From Sphingomonas abietis (lineage in GTDB: Bacteria; Pseudomonadota; Alphaproteobacteria; Sphingomonadales; Sphingomonadaceae), in the NCBI RefSeq assembly GCF_027625475.1, contig NZ_CP115174.1, forward strand, positions 2,205,001-2,269,000: a stretch of DNA of 64,000 bases, written 5' to 3'. The notes beneath the pieces are model-generated. The model searched no databases. It saw only the letters and a program-made list of their open reading frames with translations, and was not told the origin of the DNA. Positions 46,361-56,304 of the stretch are shown piece after piece. Made by a program: the position numbers and the translations under genes. Every line of letters begins with the position of its first letter. Positions within the stretch are counted from its first letter, which is position 1.

Positions 46361-48886
46361 ATGAGCATAGCCTTGGCTGGCCGTAAGGGGCTGGCTGCGA
46401 TCCGAGCATGTTTGCTCGCGACGGCCCTGGCCATCCCTGCGATCGCTGCCGCTGCGCCCAGTTCGGACGTGACGATGGTTCCCGTGAGCGACGGCGTGGA
46501 GCTGCACCAGGGGCCGATCGTGATGAAGGTGACGGCGCTCACCAACGACATCGTTCGCGTGCGGATCGGCCGTAACGGCACGCTCCCCGAAGATGCGAGC
46601 TGGGCAGTGCCGGCGGATGTCCGTGGCGAACATGTTTCCGTGACCGCGGCGCCAGACGGTTTTGCCACTGCCGATCTCCGTGTCCGCTTCGATCCCGGCA
46701 CCCTGCGGATGACGATGGTGACCGCCGACGGCCATGTCATCGTTCGCGACGCGCCGGATCCGGTGAGCTTCTCGGGTACATCCTTTACCCTGCGGCGTGA
46801 GGCACCTCAGGGCGAAAGCTATTTTGCGCTGGGCGACAAGACAGGGAGTTCGGCAGACCGGCGAGGACGTACCTTCGTCGACTGGAACACGGATGCTTTC
46901 GGTTTCTCGAGCAGCGACGATCCGATCTACAAATCGATACCGTTTTTCATCGGAGTCGGTGGAGACGGCGGCAGCTACGGTCTGTTCCTGGACAATACGT
47001 GGCGGTCTTGGTTCGACTTCGCGCATCTCGATCCCAAGACGCTCGTCATGGGCGCGCCGGACGGGCCGATCGACTATTATCTCATCGCTGGGCCTTCCAC
47101 CGCGCAGGTCGTCCGTCGCTATACCGATCTGACCGGACGGACTCCGCTGCCGCCGATGTGGGCGCTGGGCTACCAGCAGTCGCGCTACAGCTACATGTCG
47201 GCGGACGAGGTGCGGCAGATTGCGCGGCGTCTGCGCGACGAGAAGATGCCGACCGACGTCATCTGGCTCGACATCGACTATCAGGATCGCAATCGTCCTT
47301 TCACGACCAACCCGACCACTTTCCCCGACCTCAAGAAACTGGTGGGCGATGTCGGAAAGGACGGCATCAGGCTCATCGCGATCACCGACCTGCACATCGC
47401 CAATCTCCCGAACCAGGGCTATGCGCCCTATGATAGCGGCACTGCCGGCAATCACTTCGTCCATCGCCCTGACGGCAGCGTCTATGTCGCGCCGGTCTGG
47501 CCAGGGCCGTCGGTGTTTCCTGACTTCACGACCGTCGCGGCGCGGCAATGGTGGGGCACGCTGTTTAAGGGACTAGCCAGCGACGGCATCGCCGGTTTCT
47601 GGAACGACATGAACGAACCGGCTGTCTTCGACACGCCCACCAAGACGATGCCGCTCGACAATGTCCACCGGATCGACGGCGACGGTTTCGCATCCCGCAC
47701 GGCACCCCACACCGAAATCCACAATGTCTATGGCATGGAAAACGCCCGTGCGACGGTGGAAGGGCTGGAGACGTTGCGTCCCGACGAGCGACCGTTCGTC
47801 ATGACGCGCGCCAGCTATGCCGGCGGCCAGCGCTACGGCGTCACCTGGACGGGCGATAACAGTTCGACCTGGGATCACCTGCGCCTGTCGGTGCATCAAT
47901 TGCTCAATCTCGGCCTTTCCGGTTTCGCCTATAGCGGCTCCGATGTCGGCGGGTTCGCAGGTGGCCCGAGCGCCGATCTGCTCACCCGATGGTTCGAGAT
48001 CGCCGCGTTTACGCCGATCTTCCGCGATCATTCCGCCAAGGATACGCCGCGTGCCGAGCCTTGGGTGGACGGGGCGGACCAGCTGGCGATCCGGCGCCGT
48101 TACGTCGAGGAGCGCTATCGTCTGCTCCCCTATATCTACGCCCTGGCCGATCAGAGCGCGCGGGTGGGCGATCCGCTGATGCGTCCGCTGTTCTACGATT
48201 ATCCGAGCGCGATCCATGCCTCCTGCAATCAGGACATGACGTTCACCTTGGGCGGGAAGCTGCTGGTCGCGCCGCCCTCCAATCCCGAATCGCCCCAGCC
48301 CTATGACGTCTGCCTGCCGACCGGCGGGTGGTTCGACTATTGGACCGGGCTGCCCGTGCAGGGCGAAGCGAGCGTCAACGCCGATGCGCCGATCCAGTCT
48401 GCCACCCAAGCGGCGCTGCCGCGGCCGACGCAGGCGGAGGTGAAGATTCAGGAGGTGCCGCGGCTCGATCTGCTGCCGGTGTTCGTGCGGGCCGGTACGA
48501 TCCTGCCGCGACAGCCTCTGGTGCAAAGCACGAGCGAAACGCCTGACGGCCCGCTCGAACTGGATGTCTATCCGGGCGATGGGTGCAGTGGCATGCTCTA
48601 CCTCGATGACGGCCACAGCCTGGGCTATACGCGAGGTGATTTCCTGCGGCAGGAAGTTCGCTGCACCGTGACCCCGGACGGCGTTTCGCTACACTTTCTC
48701 GCCCGTGAAGGGCGCTACGCTCCGTGGTGGCACGCCATAGCGGTGACCCTGCATGGCTGGAAGGGGGGTGCCCATGTCATGGCCAATGGGAAGCAGGTCG
48801 CTGCCGAGACGAAATCCGGTGATCAATTGAGCTTCACAGTACCGGATAGCGAGAATGACAGCATTGTCACGGTGAACCGGCACTGA
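46361..48886 (+). CDS. Secreted GH31 alpha-glucosidase
   Basis: An 841-residue GH31 enzyme with signal peptide (AIPAIAAAA). The nucleophile Asp is in GFWNDMNEPAVF and the acid/base Asp in VTWTGDNSSTWDHL. PTDVIWLDIDYQ and the beta-sandwich C-part are intact. It releases glucose from maltodextrins in the periplasm. GGAGGGG precedes the ATG. It has its own LacI operator. Confidence 0.93.
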   Translation: MSIALAGRKGLAAIRACLLATALAIPAIAAAAPSSDVTMVPVSDGVELHQGPIVMKVTALTNDIVRVRIGRNGTLPEDASWAVPADVRGEHVSVTAAPDGFATADLRVRFDPGTLRMTMVTADGHVIVRDAPDPVSFSGTSFTLRREAPQGESYFALGDKTGSSADRRGRTFVDWNTDAFGFSSSDDPIYKSIPFFIGVGGDGGSYGLFLDNTWRSWFDFAHLDPKTLVMGAPDGPIDYYLIAGPSTAQVVRRYTDLTGRTPLPPMWALGYQQSRYSYMSADEVRQIARRLRDEKMPTDVIWLDIDYQDRNRPFTTNPTTFPDLKKLVGDVGKDGIRLIAITDLHIANLPNQGYAPYDSGTAGNHFVHRPDGSVYVAPVWPGPSVFPDFTTVAARQWWGTLFKGLASDGIAGFWNDMNEPAVFDTPTKTMPLDNVHRIDGDGFASRTAPHTEIHNVYGMENARATVEGLETLRPDERPFVMTRASYAGGQRYGVTWTGDNSSTWDHLRLSVHQLLNLGLSGFAYSGSDVGGFAGGPSADLLTRWFEIAAFTPIFRDHSAKDTPRAEPWVDGADQLAIRRRYVEERYRLLPYIYALADQSARVGDPLMRPLFYDYPSAIHASCNQDMTFTLGGKLLVAPPSNPESPQPYDVCLPTGGWFDYWTGLPVQGEASVNADAPIQSATQAALPRPTQAEVKIQEVPRLDLLPVFVRAGTILPRQPLVQSTSETPDGPLELDVYPGDGCSGMLYLDDGHSLGYTRGDFLRQEVRCTVTPDGVSLHFLAREGRYAPWWHAIAVTLHGWKGGAHVMANGKQVAAETKSGDQLSFTVPDSENDSIVTVNRH

Positions 48887-48974
48887 GCCATGTAACGGGC
48901 GTGGCTCGGGCCGTTGCACGAAGCACACATATCGAGATTTTTCTGCAAGGCCTCTTGCAAGGCCAAATTCGCCC

Positions 48975-48992
48975 AAGTAATCGATTGCACAA
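48975..48992. promoter_or_regulatory. LacI-type operator 3 (TonB receptor)
   Basis: AAGTAATCGATTGCACAA, 42 bp before the receptor start. A further half-like GCAATCGAGTTG follows at 49011. Confidence 0.72.
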
Positions 48993-49034
48993 CCATAAAG
49001 CGCGTAGAGCGCAATCGAGTTGGGGGAGAATGCG

Positions 49035-51902
49035 ATGATCGACGCGTCCTGGGGTTCCCGTGTGTTCACGGGCCGTGGCAAGACTTTTCTGAAATCGGGT
49101 ACGGCTATCCTCGCGGTTGCGATGGCGATCCCGGCTTTCGCGCAAAACGCCCAGCCGGCTCCGGAAAGCGGTACGGTCGCCATCGGCACGCCGGATGCGC
49201 CGGCAGCCGTGAGCGAAATCGTGGTGACCGGCTATGCGCGCTCGATCCAGCACGCGAACTCGATCAAGAAAGATTCTGTCAATATCATCGAGGCGATCTC
49301 GGCCGAAGACATCGGTAAGTTGCCGGACGTCTCGATCGCCGACTCGCTGTCGCGGCTGACCGGCGTTGCCGTGCAGGAAGCCGCCGGCCGCGCCAAATAT
49401 ATCTCCATCCGCGGCTTCGGGCCGGACTATACGACGACGACGCTCAACGGCCGCATGATTGCGACGGTCGATGATAATCGCCGGTTCGATTATGGCCAGT
49501 TCCCGGGCGATCTGTTCCAGCAGATCGAGGTCATCAAGACGCCCTCCGCCGATCTGCTGAACTTCGGCCTCGCTGGTACGGTCAATCTCCAGACCTATGA
49601 TCCGCTGACCCAGAAGAACACGGTCGCGATCAACGCCCAGGGAGAGGTCGGTAAATATGGCTCGCTGAACCCCGACGGCACGAACAAGGGCTACAAGGTC
49701 TCCGCGATTCTGATGCACAAGTTTGCCGACGACACGCTGGGCGTCTCGCTCGGTTTCTCGGCGATCCAGGATCCGACACAGGATTATCACTGGGCGACCG
49801 GCGGTGGCAGCGGCAATTATTATGGCCCGACCAACCCGGATGCCGCGGGCAATATCGGCCCCGACGACATCCAGAATTATGTGAACACCAACACGCTCTA
49901 CCGTCAGTCCGCCTTTGGCCATGTCGTGTGGAAGCCGAATGATCGCTTCGAGATGTCGGTGGACGGCCTCTACACGCAGAGCAAGATCAACGAGCTCTCG
50001 CGTGGCTGGGAAATGCCGCTGGCGAGCTGGAGCAAGGACACGCAGGTTCCGAACACGGAAACCTCGTCGGGCGGCTATGTCCAGTCCGAGCAGTGGATGG
50101 TCGATCCGGTGCTTCGCAACGACTATAATACGTCGCGCGCCAAGACGTTCGAGGTCGGCGCGAATATCAAATATGCGGTCACGGACAGCATCAAGCTGAT
50201 GGTCGATGGCAGCTATTCGCACGCCAAGCGCCATGACAACACCTACGAGATCTACAGCGGCACGACGGATGGCGGCCTCGCGCTGGCGACGATCACGCGC
50301 AAGAATGACGGCACCTACGGGGTCGACATTTCGGGCAAGGATCTCGCCGATCCCGCCCAGGTGTCGCTCACCGATCCGCAGGGCTGGAACCAGGTTGGTT
50401 TCAACAACGTGCCTGACCTGAAGGACACGATGAAGCAGCTTCGGGCGGAGCTGAAGGGAGAGATTCACTCGGGTTTCTTCAAAAGCTGGCAGATCGGCGC
50501 CAATTATAGCGACGAGAAGAAGATCTCGAACTATTCGGGCTATTATATCTGCCTGCCCGGCGCGGCATCGGTGGCCGGCTGCGGAACCAATGACGGCGGT
50601 CAGGTCACCTACGTCACCATTCCCAGCTCCATCATCAAGGGCACCGTCGAACCTTATGCTGTGACGGGCACCCAGTTGATCGCGATCGATCCGGTTGCCG
50701 CGCAGGATCTCCTGCGGACCTCCGAGCAATCGGAGGCGAGCAACGTCGCGCGCGACTGGACGGTGCGCGAGAAGATCGTGACCGGCTATCTGCAGGCCAA
50801 TTATGATACCGATCTGAGCGGCAAGCGCGTTTCGGGCAATATCGGTTTGCAGATCGTCCACACCGATCAGACATCGGTGGGCTATGGCGCGATCGACGCG
50901 ACCAATGTCGCCGTCCAGCGCGGGGGTGACAGCTACACCGATTTCCTGCCCAGCGTGAACATGAACATCGAGATGGCGCATAACTTGCTGCTCCGCCTCG
51001 GCGCCAGCCGCACCCTGGCTCGCGCAACGATGGATGACGAGAATGCGTCTTATTCGGTGAGCTCCTGCGGCACGCAGGGATGCACCACCGTTCCGACGAT
51101 CAACGGGAAGATTCCGGTCCTTCAGGCGCAGGGTGGCAACCCGGTGCTGCGGCCTTATTTCTCGAACAATGTCGATATCTCGCTCGAGAAGTATTTCGCG
51201 CATGATACCGGAAAGGTCTCGGCTGCGGTCTATTTCAAGGATATCAGCAACTTCACGACGCAGAACCTCAATCTGAACAGCGGCAACGTCAATAATGGCG
51301 GCCCCACGAGCAACACCACCGGGACGCAGGATTGCTCGGCATTTTCGGGCCTGCTGACGACGCCGCTCACACCCCAGCAGACATTGTCCTGCTACTCGAC
51401 CGCGCCGACGAACGACGGCAAGGGCTATGTCTTCGGCTATGAGCTGAGCGCGACGTTCCCGCTCAAGACGCTTCTGCCGGCTCTGGATGGGTTCAGCGTC
51501 ATTGGTCAGTACGCCCATACGGAAAGCGAGATCAAATTCAGCAACGGTTCGCGAATTACCTTGCCGGGCCTGTCCAAGAGCATCGTGCAGGCGCAGATCT
51601 TCTTCGAGAAGTGGGGTTTCAACGCGCGCGCGTCGCTGACCCATCGCTCGTCCTATCTCGGCGACTATCAGCTGTTCAACGCGCAGGTGACGGCCAACCT
51701 GACCAAGCCACAGACGACGCTGGATGCCCAAGTCGGCTATGATTTCCATTCGGGTGTGCTGAATGGTCTGTCGATCTACGTGCAGGGCCACAACCTGACG
51801 AACGCGAAGTCGGTCTCCTACGTCAACAACGACCCGAAGGAGGTCAACATCCGCGACCAATATGGTCCGACCTATCTGGCGGGGGCGACCTTCCGCTTTT
51901 GA
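49035..51902 (+). CDS. TonB-dependent receptor, carbohydrate type
   Basis: A 955-residue receptor with signal peptide, TonB-box region SEIVVTGYARSI, plug (DSLSRLTGVAVQ, YISIRGFGPDYTTTTLNGR) and barrel ending TFRF. The plug pattern LPDVSIADSLSRLTGV is typical of sugar-linked sphingomonad/xanthomonad receptors. GGGGGAG precedes ATG 49035. With amylase and GH31 it should import maltodextrins. A terminator follows. Confidence 0.92.
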   Translation: MIDASWGSRVFTGRGKTFLKSGTAILAVAMAIPAFAQNAQPAPESGTVAIGTPDAPAAVSEIVVTGYARSIQHANSIKKDSVNIIEAISAEDIGKLPDVSIADSLSRLTGVAVQEAAGRAKYISIRGFGPDYTTTTLNGRMIATVDDNRRFDYGQFPGDLFQQIEVIKTPSADLLNFGLAGTVNLQTYDPLTQKNTVAINAQGEVGKYGSLNPDGTNKGYKVSAILMHKFADDTLGVSLGFSAIQDPTQDYHWATGGGSGNYYGPTNPDAAGNIGPDDIQNYVNTNTLYRQSAFGHVVWKPNDRFEMSVDGLYTQSKINELSRGWEMPLASWSKDTQVPNTETSSGGYVQSEQWMVDPVLRNDYNTSRAKTFEVGANIKYAVTDSIKLMVDGSYSHAKRHDNTYEIYSGTTDGGLALATITRKNDGTYGVDISGKDLADPAQVSLTDPQGWNQVGFNNVPDLKDTMKQLRAELKGEIHSGFFKSWQIGANYSDEKKISNYSGYYICLPGAASVAGCGTNDGGQVTYVTIPSSIIKGTVEPYAVTGTQLIAIDPVAAQDLLRTSEQSEASNVARDWTVREKIVTGYLQANYDTDLSGKRVSGNIGLQIVHTDQTSVGYGAIDATNVAVQRGGDSYTDFLPSVNMNIEMAHNLLLRLGASRTLARATMDDENASYSVSSCGTQGCTTVPTINGKIPVLQAQGGNPVLRPYFSNNVDISLEKYFAHDTGKVSAAVYFKDISNFTTQNLNLNSGNVNNGGPTSNTTGTQDCSAFSGLLTTPLTPQQTLSCYSTAPTNDGKGYVFGYELSATFPLKTLLPALDGFSVIGQYAHTESEIKFSNGSRITLPGLSKSIVQAQIFFEKWGFNARASLTHRSSYLGDYQLFNAQVTANLTKPQTTLDAQVGYDFHSGVLNGLSIYVQGHNLTNAKSVSYVNNDPKEVNIRDQYGPTYLAGATFRF

Positions 51903-51921
51903 TCTCGGGCGAATTTTCAAT

Positions 51922-51958
51922 GGCGGTCCGTCGTCACGGCGGGCCGCCACTTGTTTTT
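51922..51958 (+). terminator. Rho-independent terminator after the TonB receptor
   Basis: GGCGGTCC/GGGCCGCC stem (one G-U pair), 11-nt loop, then ACTTGTTTTT. It separates the receptor from the halogenase-like gene. Confidence 0.8.
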
Positions 51959-52023
51959 GCTCGGCGGGCCCCATTCCTGCAAGATAGGATGATGTTGAAG
52001 CGCCGGCCGGGCAGGAGATGGCA

Positions 52024-53541
52024 ATGCGCGGAGATCGCGAAGTGAACGAAGGGCCGTTCCGCATCCTCATCGTCGGCGGGGGCACGGCGGGCTGGATGTC
52101 GGCCGCGATCATGGCCCGGCTTCTGCCCAAGCAGCATTATTCCATCACGTTGATCGAATCCGAGGAGATTGGGACGGTCGGGGTCGGCGAGGCGACCATC
52201 CCGCAGATCCAGCTGGTCAACGCCGTGCTTGGCATCGACGAAGACGATTTCATGCGGGCAACGCAGGGCACGTTCAAGCTCGGGATCGAATTCGTCGGCT
52301 GGGGAATCGCGGACAGCCGCTATATTCACGCCTTCGGCAACACCGGGCGGCCGATCGGGCGCACGCCCTTTCAGCATTTCTGGCTGCGCGGGCGAACGCT
52401 TGGCGAGCTTGCCACACTCGATAGCTACTGCCTCAATGCGGCTGCCGCCTATGCGGGCAAGTTTACGCGCGGCACGGATACACGATCCAAGACGCTGGGC
52501 GGCCTCGTCCATGCCTTTCATTTCGACGCGGGCTCTTATGCCCGCTTCCTCCGCCACTATGCGGAGCGCCACGGCGTTCGCCGCCTCGAGGGCCGGATCA
52601 CGCATGCGACACGCGATGGCGACAGCGGCGACGTCGCGAGCGTCGCTTTGGGCGATGGCAGCCGCCAAGCGGCCGATCTGTATCTGGACTGTTCGGGTTT
52701 CCGAGGGCTCCTCATCGAGGAAGCGCTGCACACCGGCTATGAGGAGTGGACGCGCTGGCTGCCGTGCGATCGCGCGCTGGTGGTGCAGAGCGCAGGGGGC
52801 GCCGACATCACCCCCTATACCCGGGCAACGGCCAAGCAGGCCGGTTGGCAGTGGCGCATTCCGCTCCAGAACCGGATCGGTAATGGCCATGTCTATTGCT
52901 CGGGCGCCCTGGATGAGGACGAGGCCAGCTCTGTTTTGCTCGATGGCCTGGACAGCGCACCGTTGGGCGATCCGCGATCGCTCCGTTTCACCACCGGGCG
53001 CCGCAAGGCCTTCTGGAATCGCAATGTCGTCGCGCTCGGGCTCGCTGCGGGGTTCATGGAGCCGCTGGAATCGACCAGTATCCACCTCGTCCAGTCCGCC
53101 ATCGAACGGATCCTGAAATTCCTTCCGAACGGCCCGATCCGCCCGGCCGATGTGGAGGCCTATAATGCCCAGACCATCTTCGAATGGGAGCGAGTGCGAG
53201 ACTTCATCATCCTGCACTATCATGCCAATGCGCGGCCCGAGCCTTTCTGGCAGCAATGTGCGGCGATGCCGGTGCCGGACAGCCTGACCGCGAAGATCGA
53301 TCTGTTCCGCGCCAATGGCCGCATCGAGCGCTTCCACGAGGAGCTTTTTTCCGAGGCCGGCTGGTTGCAGGTGATGGTGGGGCAGGGGATCGCGCCGCTG
53401 GGCTACGACCCGTTCGCCGATGGCCCAAGCGATGTCGAACTCCGCGAATTCCTGGCGCTTCTACGGCAGACGGTGAGCAGGAGCGTGGCGACCATGCCTG
53501 CCCATGCCGCATTTCTCGCCGAGCATTGTCGCGCTGCCTGA
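52024..53541 (+). CDS. Flavin-dependent tryptophan halogenase-like protein
   Basis: A 505-residue PrnA-type flavoprotein. FAD motif ILIVGGGTAGWMSA, the conserved Lys in TFKLGIEFVGWG (Lys79 of PrnA) and the WxWxIP motif (WQWRIPLQ) are present, so the halogenase core is complete. AGGAG is 6 nt before ATG 52024; GTG 52042 is also possible. Genes of this type often sit beside sugar TonB receptors in sphingomonads with no known halogenated product, so the substrate is open. Confidence 0.88.
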   Translation: MRGDREVNEGPFRILIVGGGTAGWMSAAIMARLLPKQHYSITLIESEEIGTVGVGEATIPQIQLVNAVLGIDEDDFMRATQGTFKLGIEFVGWGIADSRYIHAFGNTGRPIGRTPFQHFWLRGRTLGELATLDSYCLNAAAAYAGKFTRGTDTRSKTLGGLVHAFHFDAGSYARFLRHYAERHGVRRLEGRITHATRDGDSGDVASVALGDGSRQAADLYLDCSGFRGLLIEEALHTGYEEWTRWLPCDRALVVQSAGGADITPYTRATAKQAGWQWRIPLQNRIGNGHVYCSGALDEDEASSVLLDGLDSAPLGDPRSLRFTTGRRKAFWNRNVVALGLAAGFMEPLESTSIHLVQSAIERILKFLPNGPIRPADVEAYNAQTIFEWERVRDFIILHYHANARPEPFWQQCAAMPVPDSLTAKIDLFRANGRIERFHEELFSEAGWLQVMVGQGIAPLGYDPFADGPSDVELREFLALLRQTVSRSVATMPAHAAFLAEHCRAA

Positions 53542-53547
53542 GAGCGC

Positions 53548-54231
53548 CTAGCTGCGCCCCATCAGAAAGGTATTGACGGTCAAGCGCGCCAACCGGGGAT
53601 CAGGCGTGAAATCGAGATCGCCGGGCAGATCGGCACAATGGAGCAGATGGCCGCGATAGATCAGCGCGCGGTTCGGATGCGCCGCATAATGCCCTATCCG
53701 CTCGAACAGGGGCGTATTGCCCGAGATATAGGCGGGGCTTGGCAGGCCGTGCCGGGCCACGTCGCGATGAAGCGCCGCGTCATAATCGGCATGGCGGTCG
53801 GCCGAGATCGTTTCATAGCCGGTGCTTCGATGCCGGTAGAAAGCGGTGCCGCCCTTGTCGGCGCCGTCCAGATAATGCAGCAGCGCGATGCGCTCCGCTT
53901 CCCAACCGTCGAAATGCGGCAGGCGCTGGATCGGGGTGAGGTCCGCCGGCCGGGTCGTGACGATCGAATAGCCGGCTGAGATGATCTCGGGCGTGCGTGA
54001 ATAGCCGAAGACATGGGAGATCAGGTCTTGCACGGGAGCGAGATAGGCCTCGATATCATGTGCCGGGACTTCGGCGCGGAGGCCGGGATAATGGCGACCC
54101 ATCGGTCGATAATCCAAGGCTTCGGCCGCGGTGCGCATCCGATCGGGTTCGGGCACGAAATCGTCGATAATGATGATCGGCTGCCGTTCGCGGCCGATAT
54201 GTTCGATTCGGATCGTGGGGGCGGTCGTCAT
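53548..54231 (-). CDS. DUF6445 family protein (2OG-oxygenase-like)
   Basis: A 227-residue protein, starting MTTAPTIRIEHIGRERQP, with IIIIDDFVPEPDRMR, LPHFDGWEAERIALLHYL and a late His in LLHCADLPGDL. The H-x-D and distal His pattern suggests an Fe(II)/2-oxoglutarate oxygenase fold. This family is regularly found with halogenase-like genes near TonB receptors. It starts 5 nt after the second halogenase stop and converges on the first. Confidence 0.75.
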   Translation of the reverse strand: MTTAPTIRIEHIGRERQPIIIIDDFVPEPDRMRTAAEALDYRPMGRHYPGLRAEVPAHDIEAYLAPVQDLISHVFGYSRTPEIISAGYSIVTTRPADLTPIQRLPHFDGWEAERIALLHYLDGADKGGTAFYRHRSTGYETISADRHADYDAALHRDVARHGLPSPAYISGNTPLFERIGHYAAHPNRALIYRGHLLHCADLPGDLDFTPDPRLARLTVNTFLMGRS

Positions 54232-54236
54232 GCGGA

Positions 54237-55751
54237 TCAAGCGGGCTGCGCGCTGCCGACGAGACGACGGAGATAGTCCTCATGCGTCGGGAAGGTCTGT
54301 GCCGCGGCCTGCATCAATTCGCGCAACTTGCGTAACTGGGTCGGCGCATCGACGCCCGGTCGCGCGTCCGCAAGCCGATCGTAAGCGCGCGGGATCACGC
54401 CTTGTCCCAGATAGACCGCGAGCCAGCTCGGATTGCGGAACAACTCGTCATGGGGCGAGACCAAGCGGGCATCGGCGACGAAATGCTTGATCTTGTAGGC
54501 CAGTTCGTCCGGGATCGGGGCGTCGGCACATGCCTGCCAGAAGGGTTCCGGGCGCGAGTTCGCGTGATAATGCAGGATCAGGAAATCCCGGATCCGCTCC
54601 CACTCGGCGGCCGTGGCCCGATTGAACTCCTCGGCATGGAGCGGGGCGTGATGGCGATCGGGTAGCAGGCGCAGCAGGCGTTCGACGCCCATCTGGATCA
54701 GATGCAGGCTGGTCGATTCCAGCGGTTCCATGAATCCCGCCGAGAGCCCCAGGCTCACGCAATTATGGCTCCACGCCTGCCTGCGCCGGCCCGTCGTGAA
54801 GCGGAGCATGCGGGGCTCGGCCAACGGCTCGCCCTCGACATGACGCCGCAACACGGCCTGGGCCTCGTCGTCGCTGATGAAGCGTGAGCAATAGACCAGG
54901 CCATTGCCCTGACGATGCTGCAACGGAATGCGCCACTGCCAGCCCGCGCCGTGCGCCGTCGCCCGCGTATAGGGCGTAAGCGGCCCGTTATTGGCGCTCG
55001 GCATCGCGACCGCGCGATCGCAGGGCAACCAATGCGTCCAGTCTTCATAGGCGATGCCCAGCGCACCGCCGACCAGCAGCCCGGCAAAGCCCGAGCAGTC
55101 GACGAAGAAGTCGGCGGCGATCGCCCGTCCGTCGGCAAGCGACACTTGCGCGATATTGCCGTCGAGCGGATCCTGCGCGATCCCGGTTACGCGGCCTTCG
55201 TGGCGCACGACCCCACGGGCCTCCGCATGGCGGCGCATCAGCCGCGCATAGAGTCCCGCGTCGAAATGATAGGCATAAGCATGCGTCGACCGCACGTCGC
55301 GCATGTTGTCGAGCGGCGGTCCGAAACGATTTTCCTGCGCGAGCGCCTTGCACATCGAGTAATCGTCAAAGCGGGTGGTATCGCCCCGCAAATGCTCGCG
55401 GACCCAATAATGGTGCAGTCCCACACGATCGAAGTCGGCACCATGGGTGCCGAACGGGTGGAAATATCGATCCTGCGCCGTTCCCCAGCCGACGAACTCG
55501 ATGCCGAGCTTGAACGTCGCCTTGGTCGCGGAAACGAACTCGGCTTCGTCGATGCCGAGGCTTGCGTTGAACGATTTGATCGGCGGGATCGTCGCCTCGC
55601 CGACGCCGACCGTGCCGATTTCGTCCGACTCCACGAGCGAAATCGCAATGGCCCCGTTGGTCGCATGGGCCAGCGCGGCCGCGGTCATCCACCCCGCAGA
55701 TCCTCCGCCGATGATCGCGATGGAGCGAAGAGCGTCAGGGCGGTGCGTCAT
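54237..55751 (-). CDS. Flavin-dependent tryptophan halogenase-like protein, second copy
   Basis: A 504-residue paralogue of the gene at 52024, in the opposite direction. SIAIIGGGSAGWMTAAALAH, TFKLGIEFVGWG and WQWRIPLQ are conserved, as is FMEPLESTSLHLI. ATG 55751 is preferred over the TTG at 55766. It forms a unit with the DUF6445 gene. A 15-bp palindrome lies about 80 bp upstream. Confidence 0.88.
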   Translation of the reverse strand: MTHRPDALRSIAIIGGGSAGWMTAAALAHATNGAIAISLVESDEIGTVGVGEATIPPIKSFNASLGIDEAEFVSATKATFKLGIEFVGWGTAQDRYFHPFGTHGADFDRVGLHHYWVREHLRGDTTRFDDYSMCKALAQENRFGPPLDNMRDVRSTHAYAYHFDAGLYARLMRRHAEARGVVRHEGRVTGIAQDPLDGNIAQVSLADGRAIAADFFVDCSGFAGLLVGGALGIAYEDWTHWLPCDRAVAMPSANNGPLTPYTRATAHGAGWQWRIPLQHRQGNGLVYCSRFISDDEAQAVLRRHVEGEPLAEPRMLRFTTGRRRQAWSHNCVSLGLSAGFMEPLESTSLHLIQMGVERLLRLLPDRHHAPLHAEEFNRATAAEWERIRDFLILHYHANSRPEPFWQACADAPIPDELAYKIKHFVADARLVSPHDELFRNPSWLAVYLGQGVIPRAYDRLADARPGVDAPTQLRKLRELMQAAAQTFPTHEDYLRRLVGSAQPA

Positions 55752-56304
55752 CTTGGTAATCCGCAAAATTCTGATGAGGGGAGGGATCGGAACACACTGA
55801 TCGCTCTGTGGAATCGAGTGTAAATGTGGCCTCTGTCAGAGGCAAGCCGACGCACGCGACCCTGCCTGGAACGGCGAGCGCGCGATGGCCGATTTTCGCG
55901 TCGGCAACCAGATATATGAGCTGCTGTCATGTCCGCTCGCTCTGAGCTTCTGCCGGCTGGGTGGGCACCGGAACAGGATGATTTGATTTTGGCGACGATA
56001 CAGCCTCGTCTTATTCGAGGGACGGTGCATGGGATAGGACATTGCCGTTTTGTTCGCCTATCGAGTGATGGGCTAGGTTGCGGGGGATGCCAGTGAGTGA
56101 TTGACCGGTGACCTTTCCCCAGAGACGCTGGTCTGAAAACGTCCAAAGCCGGTCGATTAAACGTCAGCCGATCAAGCACGACCAGCCACCTGAACCCAAA
56201 GGCAGCTTCTCCACGGAGCCTGCCCGGAAGCTGCCTGTCGCACCAGCGTCCGGTATAGTATGACAGGTAGCCCGTCTTTAGGAGGCTGACTTCTATCCCA
56301 AGTC
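55752..56304. other. 553-bp intergenic region between autotransporter and halogenase genes
   Basis: It holds the palindrome at 55829-55843 and a stem near the autotransporter end: GGCAGCTTC (56201-56209) with GAAGCTGCC (56227-56235), followed on the minus strand by UUU, a possible terminator. No gene or clear remnant was recognised in the rest. Confidence 0.5.
55829..55843. promoter_or_regulatory. Palindrome GCCTCTG-T-CAGAGGC
   Basis: A perfect 7+7 bp palindrome 77 bp before the start of the second halogenase gene. A regulator site is plausible; the factor is unknown. Confidence 0.4.
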
